From Bacteroidia bacterium (GTDB lineage Bacteria; Bacteroidota; Bacteroidia; AKYH767-A; OLB10): 19,980 bases of DNA. The notes under the pieces were generated by a model. It had not been told where the DNA came from. It saw nothing but the letters and a program-made list of their open reading frames with translations, and ran no database searches. Numbering within the stretch: the first letter of the stretch is position 1; every line of letters starts with the position of its first letter. This document shows positions 14,775 through 19,980 of this stretch, one piece after another. The position numbers were made by a program, and so were the translations under genes. Location of the stretch: NCBI GenBank assembly GCA_025450095.1, contig JANWID010000101.1:1-19980 (forward strand), given 5' to 3'.

Positions 14775-15890
14775 ATGAAAACTACCCGTTCCTTAATTTT
14801 TGTTTTATTGGTAGTAGTACAATTGTTTACTGTTTCTAAAACATTCAGTTCACATATCGCAGGGGTTGGAATTTATTATGATTGGCTAAGTGGCAATCAA
14901 TACCAGGTTTCGGTTATTGTTTACAGGGATTGTTTTGGAAGCTCAATTCCGGATTCATTAACTATATGTATGCATTCACAAAGCAACAACTTCAGCGATT
15001 CCTTACGTATTCCTGTTATTGGAAACCCCATTAACTTACCGGGTTCTCCATTCCTTCCAGTTGTTATTAGTACTTGTAGCGGTGGATCTGGCTTCGGAAT
15101 TCAAAAATATCATTTTACAGAAATTATCAATCTACCATTCAATAGCAGCGACTGGGTTGTCAGTTGTTCCAGCTTTCATTACAATTCAGGCAGCACCATC
15201 CCAAATCCCTACGGACAATCCCTTTATGTGGAAACTAAAATAGACAATGTCAATTATCCTCAAAATGCATCTGTGAGAAATGGAAATGATCCTGCATTTC
15301 AGTATTGTGTTACTCAACCAGTCTGGGAGAATTTATTGATCAATGATCCGGATGGTGATTCCCTGCAATTTTCATTTATCAGCACTGCTTTTGATTCAGT
15401 TGTTTGTCCGCCACAACCCTATATCAGCATCCCTCCGTTAGTGCCTGTGCCTTCTTCAATTCCATATTACATTCATCCGACTGTTGGATGGATGAATTAT
15501 CAACCTTCCTACATTGCTGTTGGAATGTTGTCGATTAAAACCAAAGAATTCAGGAATGGTAATTTAATTAATGAAACAACTTTTAGTTTTTTACAAAGTT
15601 CGGTAGGAGGATGTATTGCAACCGGATTAGGTGATCCGGAAATGGGAAAACCCATTCTTAATGCCTATTATAATAGTGAATTGATTCATATAAATGCCCA
15701 AAATTTAAAAGGGAACAATTACACACTTCGTATTTTTAACTCTATTGGTCAACCGATATTTGAAGAATCTGGTTCACTGGTTTCGTCAAATTTCAGCAAA
15801 GAATTATCTTCTCCAAATTCAGTAAAGGGTATTTATTTCATCCGTTTAGAAACCGAGACAGAAGTTTTGACAAAAGGATTTCTGAAATAG
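14775..15890 (+). CDS. T9SS-secreted surface protein with conserved 'HIAG' N-terminal domain
   Basis: The 371-residue protein has a signal peptide (residues 1-26). The mature start SHIAGVGIYYDWLSGNQYQV and the YRDCFG block are characteristic of a widespread family of large Bacteroidota surface proteins (HIAGGEI-type). The DPDGDSLQFSF block (about 193-203) is the usual Asp-rich hinge of that family. The C-terminus (about 290-371) is a type A T9SS sorting domain (YTLRIFNSIGQPIFEESG ... KGIYFIRLETETEVLTKGFLK). Paired cysteines (for example C53, C65 and later ones) suggest disulfides. Family members are often longer and carry gliding-motility-type C-termini, so this one is compact. It is secreted across the outer membrane and probably surface-attached; its role is unknown. 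It stands alone, upstream of the two-component system and divergent from the FMN-barrel-like gene. Confidence 0.82.
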   Translation: MKTTRSLIFVLLVVVQLFTVSKTFSSHIAGVGIYYDWLSGNQYQVSVIVYRDCFGSSIPDSLTICMHSQSNNFSDSLRIPVIGNPINLPGSPFLPVVISTCSGGSGFGIQKYHFTEIINLPFNSSDWVVSCSSFHYNSGSTIPNPYGQSLYVETKIDNVNYPQNASVRNGNDPAFQYCVTQPVWENLLINDPDGDSLQFSFISTAFDSVVCPPQPYISIPPLVPVPSSIPYYIHPTVGWMNYQPSYIAVGMLSIKTKEFRNGNLINETTFSFLQSSVGGCIATGLGDPEMGKPILNAYYNSELIHINAQNLKGNNYTLRIFNSIGQPIFEESGSLVSSNFSKELSSPNSVKGIYFIRLETETEVLTKGFLK

Positions 15891-16156
15891 AGGGCTTGTT
15901 TTTTCTTGTAAAATCACGGGTTGGAATGGTTTGAATGAGTGCAGCCGGAAGAACTGACGCCAATCAATATTGTATCCTTTTTGTTTTAACCCTAATACTT
16001 TGGAGATTACAGTAATATGAATCCATGTAAGTTTATTTACCGGAATTAGAAAAAAAAGTTTACATTACAGTATTCATTGAGTCGGGGAATGTGCAGCGGC
16101 CTTCCAATGTGGAGGTTAATTATTCCTTGTGTAACCGCGTCTGATTTTTTATTTCC

Positions 16157-19100
16157 ATGACTGAAAACTCATATGATGATTATACCGGAAAATTTAGCCT
16201 GCCTGTAAAGACTCTTGGGATATGTTTTATCCTGCAATTCTTTTTTCTTTCTGTTTCTTTAGCGAATAATGATACTTTATACTTTCGGCATTTTTCAGTT
16301 GAACAGGGTCTTTCGAATAATGATGTAACATCAATAATTCAGGACAGCCTGGGGTTTATGTGGTATGGAACCAGGGCCGGACTGAATAAGTTTGACGGAT
16401 ATAATTTCATAGTGTACCGTCATGATCCTAAGAATAAGAATACTTTGGCAAGCGACGACATCAGTTGCATGAGTGTTGAAAAGAGCGGTATTGTGTGGAT
16501 TGGTACTAAAATGAAAGGTGTAAACAGAATGAACCCTTACACTGGAGTTTTTACTTCCATCCAGCATAAGGCCAATGACCTGAATTCCTTAAGCGAGGAT
16601 CATGTAACATGCATCCTGGCTGACAATACATCAGGTATTATTTGGGTCGGAACATTTTCGCAGGGTCTGGATATATTCAGGATTTCAGAAGAAAAATTCC
16701 AGCATTTAAGAAATGTAAAGAATAACCCGAATTCACTTAGTAATAATTCTATTCGATGTGTTACAAAAGATAATTCAGGAATGTTATGGATTGGAACGGA
16801 TGGCGGTGGTATGAATGTTTATGATCTTCGGAAAAATAAATTCACTATTTACAGGCACGATGAAAAAAATAAAAACTCCATTTGTTCCGATTTTATACGT
16901 GATATTTATATTGATACTGTAAGAAGAAGTGTCTGGATCGCGACTTCGAATGGGCTTAGCATGCTGAATCAGGTAACCGGGGAGATAAAAACATACAAAC
17001 ATATGGAGCACGATGAGTATTCATTGTGCAGTAATGATCTCACCAGTGTATACCAGGATAAAGCGGGAAAAATTTGGGTTGGAACTAAAAACAATGGCCT
17101 GAATGTTTACTATCCTTCAAGCGGGAAATTTTTCCTGTATTCATACGAAACCGGCGAACAAAATGCTTTGAACAGTAATAATATAAATACCATATCCCAG
17201 GGTAGAAGTGGGATGTTCTGGGCTGCAACAAAGGATGGTGGCCTGAATGCATTTAACCCAAAGTCGCTGAAGTTTAGATTTTTTAATCCTGTTATCCAAG
17301 GTAAGCCTGTTAATGAAAAAATTACCTCGGTGAGCGAATCAGCTGATGGTACGCTACGGTTCGGTACAGGTGGTGATGGTTTTTTCTCCTACAATTCTAT
17401 GGGTGAATTTTCGTACGGTTTTAGCAAGTCTCTTGCAGGAAAAACTATAACGGCATTTTTCACCTCGGGAGATTATGAATCTATAGTATGTACTGAAAAG
17501 GGGCTGTACCGGTACAACAATAATTCCGAAAAAATGTCTGCTGTTATTATCACGGAGCCGATTACATGTGTTTTAAAGGGGAGTGACGGGTTGTTATGGT
17601 TTGGAACTGAACAGAAAGGCCTGGTTTCATATGATATGACAAGCAAGAAAATGATGACCTATCCGGGAAAACAGATAAACAGCAGAGTGACATGTGTTAT
17701 GCAGGACCGGACGGGTATGATTTGGGCAGGAACATTTGGTGATGGGGTTATCAAGCTAAATCCTTTAACAGGAACATATGTAACCTATAGAAACGATAGC
17801 AGGGATATACATTCTTTGGGCAGTAATTTCATTAACAATATTGGTGAAGACAAAAAAGGAGTGATCTGGATAAGCACCGAAAGCGGAGGCCTGAACGCAT
17901 TTGATGCGGAGAAAAATCACTTTAAGTGTTATTCAATTCAGAATGGCCTTCCTGCAAATTCTATCGGTAAATTTCTTTGTGATGAAAATAACAATCTCTG
18001 GATAGGTACCGATTATGGAATTTGCCGCTTGACTTTTGACAGTTCATCTGTTTTAAGACAATGCAGGATATTTGATTTCACAGACGGATTACCGACGATG
18101 GAATTCTATAACGGAGTTTCTGTGAAGCGAAAAGACGGGGAGATGATTTTTACGTGCGGCAAAGGGTGGGTGAGTTTTTACCCTGACAGCCTGAACAACA
18201 ACCCTTATAAACCGCCGGTTATTCTTACAGATTTTCAAATATTTAACAAGTCTGTTCTACCCGGGGATTCAACTGGTATATTGAATTCCTCTATTTCCGT
18301 TACTAAAGAGATCCACCTGGGTTACTGGCAAAATGTTTTCTCATTCGAGTTCACCGCAATCAGTTTCATCAATGCGCTTAAAAATGTGTATGCCTATAAA
18401 ATGGAAGGATTTAATAATAATTGGATATATACTGATGCAACCAAACGCATTGCAACTTATACAAACCTGGCACCGGGTGTTTATATTTTTACTGTAAAAG
18501 CCAGCAACAATGATGGAACGTGGAATGATAAAGGAACTTCCGTAAAGGTCATAATTTCACCTCCGTTTTACAAAACCGAGTTGTTCATTATTGCCAGTAG
18601 CCTTGTTGTACTGCTAATATTATACGGCATTTACCGGTATCGGTTATCCGGGATACAAGAGTTACAGGAGGTCAGGAATAAAATTGCAAGTGATCTTCAT
18701 GATGATATTGGTTCGGGCCTGAGCAGTATTGCTGTGTTCAGTGAACTGGTACGACAACGTACGGGTAACAGCTCGGAAGAAATTAATCCTTTTCTTGAAA
18801 AGATTGATACTGCATCAAGAAGTATGTCAGAAGCCATCCACGATATAGTCTGGACTATTAACCCTCGCAGTGACCGGTTCGATGATGTACTCATGCGCAT
18901 GAAGAATTTTGCAACCCAGTTACTATCGGCAAAAAATATCAAATTAAATTTTGTTTTTGGAGATGATGTGATTTCTAAAAAATTATCACTTGAACAAAGG
19001 AAAAGCATTTACCTGGTATTTAAAGAAGCCATCAACAACATAGCCAAATATGCCGATCCTGTTCAGGTAGATGTAACAATAATGCTGCGGCATAAGAAAT

Positions 19101-19270
19101 TAAAAATGTCGATTTCCGATAATGGAAAAGGATTTAATCTTCTGCAGGATCAGGATGGGAATGGGCTGATTAATATGAGAAGAAGAGCCGAAGAGATAGG
19201 AGGCACTTTCAGGATCGATTCGGTGGTGGGGAAAGGAACAATCATTGAACTGGAAATCAAAACTACCTGA
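16157..19270 (+). CDS. Two-component sensor histidine kinase: 14-blade periplasmic propellers, Y_Y_Y, HisKA_3, HATPase
   Basis: The 1037-residue membrane kinase has an N-terminal hydrophobic signal/anchor (about 19-36). Fourteen Reg_prop-type blades follow between residues 45 and 680, marked by W-x-G-T repeats such as WYGTRAG (69), WIGTKMKG (114), WIGTDGGG (211) and WAGTFGDG (523). They probably form two seven-bladed beta-propellers. A Y_Y_Y domain (about 725-800), one transmembrane helix (about 809-826) and a HisKA_3 dimerisation domain with phospho-acceptor H848 (SDLHDDIGSG) come next. The HATPase_c domain has an N-box near EAINNIAKYA (957-966), a G1 box DNGKG (988-992) and a G2 box GNGL (1001-1004). 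Unlike polysaccharide-locus hybrid kinases, it lacks a receiver and an AraC domain. The partner is the response regulator 60 bases downstream. The ligand is unknown. Confidence 0.93.
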   Translation: MTENSYDDYTGKFSLPVKTLGICFILQFFFLSVSLANNDTLYFRHFSVEQGLSNNDVTSIIQDSLGFMWYGTRAGLNKFDGYNFIVYRHDPKNKNTLASDDISCMSVEKSGIVWIGTKMKGVNRMNPYTGVFTSIQHKANDLNSLSEDHVTCILADNTSGIIWVGTFSQGLDIFRISEEKFQHLRNVKNNPNSLSNNSIRCVTKDNSGMLWIGTDGGGMNVYDLRKNKFTIYRHDEKNKNSICSDFIRDIYIDTVRRSVWIATSNGLSMLNQVTGEIKTYKHMEHDEYSLCSNDLTSVYQDKAGKIWVGTKNNGLNVYYPSSGKFFLYSYETGEQNALNSNNINTISQGRSGMFWAATKDGGLNAFNPKSLKFRFFNPVIQGKPVNEKITSVSESADGTLRFGTGGDGFFSYNSMGEFSYGFSKSLAGKTITAFFTSGDYESIVCTEKGLYRYNNNSEKMSAVIITEPITCVLKGSDGLLWFGTEQKGLVSYDMTSKKMMTYPGKQINSRVTCVMQDRTGMIWAGTFGDGVIKLNPLTGTYVTYRNDSRDIHSLGSNFINNIGEDKKGVIWISTESGGLNAFDAEKNHFKCYSIQNGLPANSIGKFLCDENNNLWIGTDYGICRLTFDSSSVLRQCRIFDFTDGLPTMEFYNGVSVKRKDGEMIFTCGKGWVSFYPDSLNNNPYKPPVILTDFQIFNKSVLPGDSTGILNSSISVTKEIHLGYWQNVFSFEFTAISFINALKNVYAYKMEGFNNNWIYTDATKRIATYTNLAPGVYIFTVKASNNDGTWNDKGTSVKVIISPPFYKTELFIIASSLVVLLILYGIYRYRLSGIQELQEVRNKIASDLHDDIGSGLSSIAVFSELVRQRTGNSSEEINPFLEKIDTASRSMSEAIHDIVWTINPRSDRFDDVLMRMKNFATQLLSAKNIKLNFVFGDDVISKKLSLEQRKSIYLVFKEAINNIAKYADPVQVDVTIMLRHKKLKMSISDNGKGFNLLQDQDGNGLINMRRRAEEIGGTFRIDSVVGKGTIIELEIKTT

Positions 19271-19330
19271 TTCGGTAGGTTCGGGTATCAAAAGAAATAT
19301 ATAATTTACATTATTGATGGAATTTCATTC

Positions 19331-19966
19331 ATGATACGTGTAGCAATATTTGAAGATCATAAAATTTTACGTGAAGGTCTGTTCCAGCTGATAAATGGAA
19401 CGGATGGAATGTGTTGCAGTGGTGCTTTTGGTGATTGCAACAAATTATTGAAAAATATACAACAGGCCGAGCCTCATGTTGTACTGATGGATATCCAGTT
19501 GCCAGGTATCTCAGGTATTGAAGGAGTAAAAATTATCCGACAGAATAAACCTTCAATCCGAATCCTGATACAAACTGTTTTTGAAGATGAAGATAAAATA
19601 TTTGCAGCTATTTGTGCCGGAGCATCGGGGTACATATTAAAAAAAACATCACCAGTAATGCTCATTGATGCTATAAAAGAAGTTTATAATGGCGGAGCTC
19701 CCCTTACCGGAAATATTGCGATCAAAGTGCTTCAGATGTTTCAGAAATTAAATGTTCCTCCGGCGGATGAATGTCGTAACTTATCTACCCGTGAAAAGGA
19801 AATTCTTACGAATCTCGTTAATGGACTCAGCTATAAAATGATTGCAGATGTTTGTTGCATAACCTATGATACCGTAAGGTTTCATATGAAAAATATTTAC
19901 GAAAAGCTGCATGTCACTTCCATGACTGAAGCTGTTGCCAAAGCAATTAATCAACGGATCGTATAA
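19331..19966 (+). CDS. NarL/LuxR-family response regulator, partner of the upstream kinase
   Basis: The 211-residue protein has an N-terminal receiver domain (1-120): acidic pocket E8-D9, phospho-acceptor D54 in VVLMDIQLPG, switch residue T82 and conserved Lys near 104 in GYILKK. Its LuxR-type helix-turn-helix (about 150-205) has LSTREKEIL, the recognition helix in DTVRFHMKNIYEKL, and a final HVTSMTEAVAKA. The order and length fit the NarL class, which pairs with HisKA_3 kinases such as the one 60 bases upstream. It acts as a DNA-binding transcription factor after phosphorylation; its target genes cannot be told from this window. The short spacer suggests co-transcription, although an AT-rich gap leaves room for a second promoter. 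The DVCCITYD turn carries an unusual Cys pair. Confidence 0.95.
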   Translation: MIRVAIFEDHKILREGLFQLINGTDGMCCSGAFGDCNKLLKNIQQAEPHVVLMDIQLPGISGIEGVKIIRQNKPSIRILIQTVFEDEDKIFAAICAGASGYILKKTSPVMLIDAIKEVYNGGAPLTGNIAIKVLQMFQKLNVPPADECRNLSTREKEILTNLVNGLSYKMIADVCCITYDTVRFHMKNIYEKLHVTSMTEAVAKAINQRIV

Positions 19967-19980
19967 TTGCATTTTTAGTA

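Noticed and set aside
16157..19270. Hybrid two-component system of the glycan-utilisation type
   Set aside because: The protein ends right after the HATPase domain. There is no receiver or AraC-type domain, and the kinase is HisKA_3 type.

Overview
The window reads as a chromosomal segment of an environmental Bacteroidota (phylum-level call; a Chitinophagia/Sphingobacteriia-like lineage is a guess). The support is: two secreted proteins with C-terminal type IX secretion (Por/T9SS type A) sorting domains, several lipoproteins, an S8 peptidase with the Bacteroidota-style Asp motif, promoter-like TTG-N19/20-TAnnTTTG elements in place of E. coli-type -35/-10 boxes, little Shine-Dalgarno signal, and moderate-to-low GC. 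No rRNA, tRNA, CRISPR array, transposase or phage gene was recognised.

Layout. (1) 1-1242, minus strand: the N-terminal half-kilobase of a secreted subtilisin-like protease, preceded by an SRAP/YedK-type abasic-site protein. (2) 1243-2056: an 814-base divergent intergenic region holding a 254-base block of nested inverted repeats. (3) 2057-4898, plus strand: two abutting polytopic membrane proteins (DUF2157-like, the second with a Gly-rich tail) and a small lipoprotein. (4) 4899-5590: a gene-poor stretch with palindromic repeats and one possible 38-residue minus-strand lipoprotein. (5) 5591-6208, plus: a secreted type-1 copper cupredoxin with a T9SS domain. (6) 11434-6279, minus: a probable operon of a small secreted peptide or gene remnant, a vanadium-haloperoxidase/PAP2-like lipoprotein, and a giant FG-GAP/UnbV lipoprotein. 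(7) 12499-11630 and 14526-12664, minus: an FkbM methyltransferase and a 620-residue nitronate-monooxygenase-like protein with a cysteine-containing C-terminal extension. (8) 14775-15890, plus: a T9SS-secreted surface protein. (9) 16157-19966, plus: a two-component system, made of a 14-blade periplasmic sensor with a Y_Y_Y domain and HisKA_3/HATPase core, followed by a NarL/LuxR response regulator.

How they fit together. The window is dominated by envelope and secreted functions. The clearest functional units are the haloperoxidase-like/FG-GAP operon and the sensor kinase/response regulator pair. The kinase carries no fused receiver or AraC domain, so the adjacent regulator is its likely partner; its targets cannot be read from this window. 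The least described protein is the 620-residue FMN-barrel-like one. The least explained DNA is the nested inverted-repeat block at 1646-1899.
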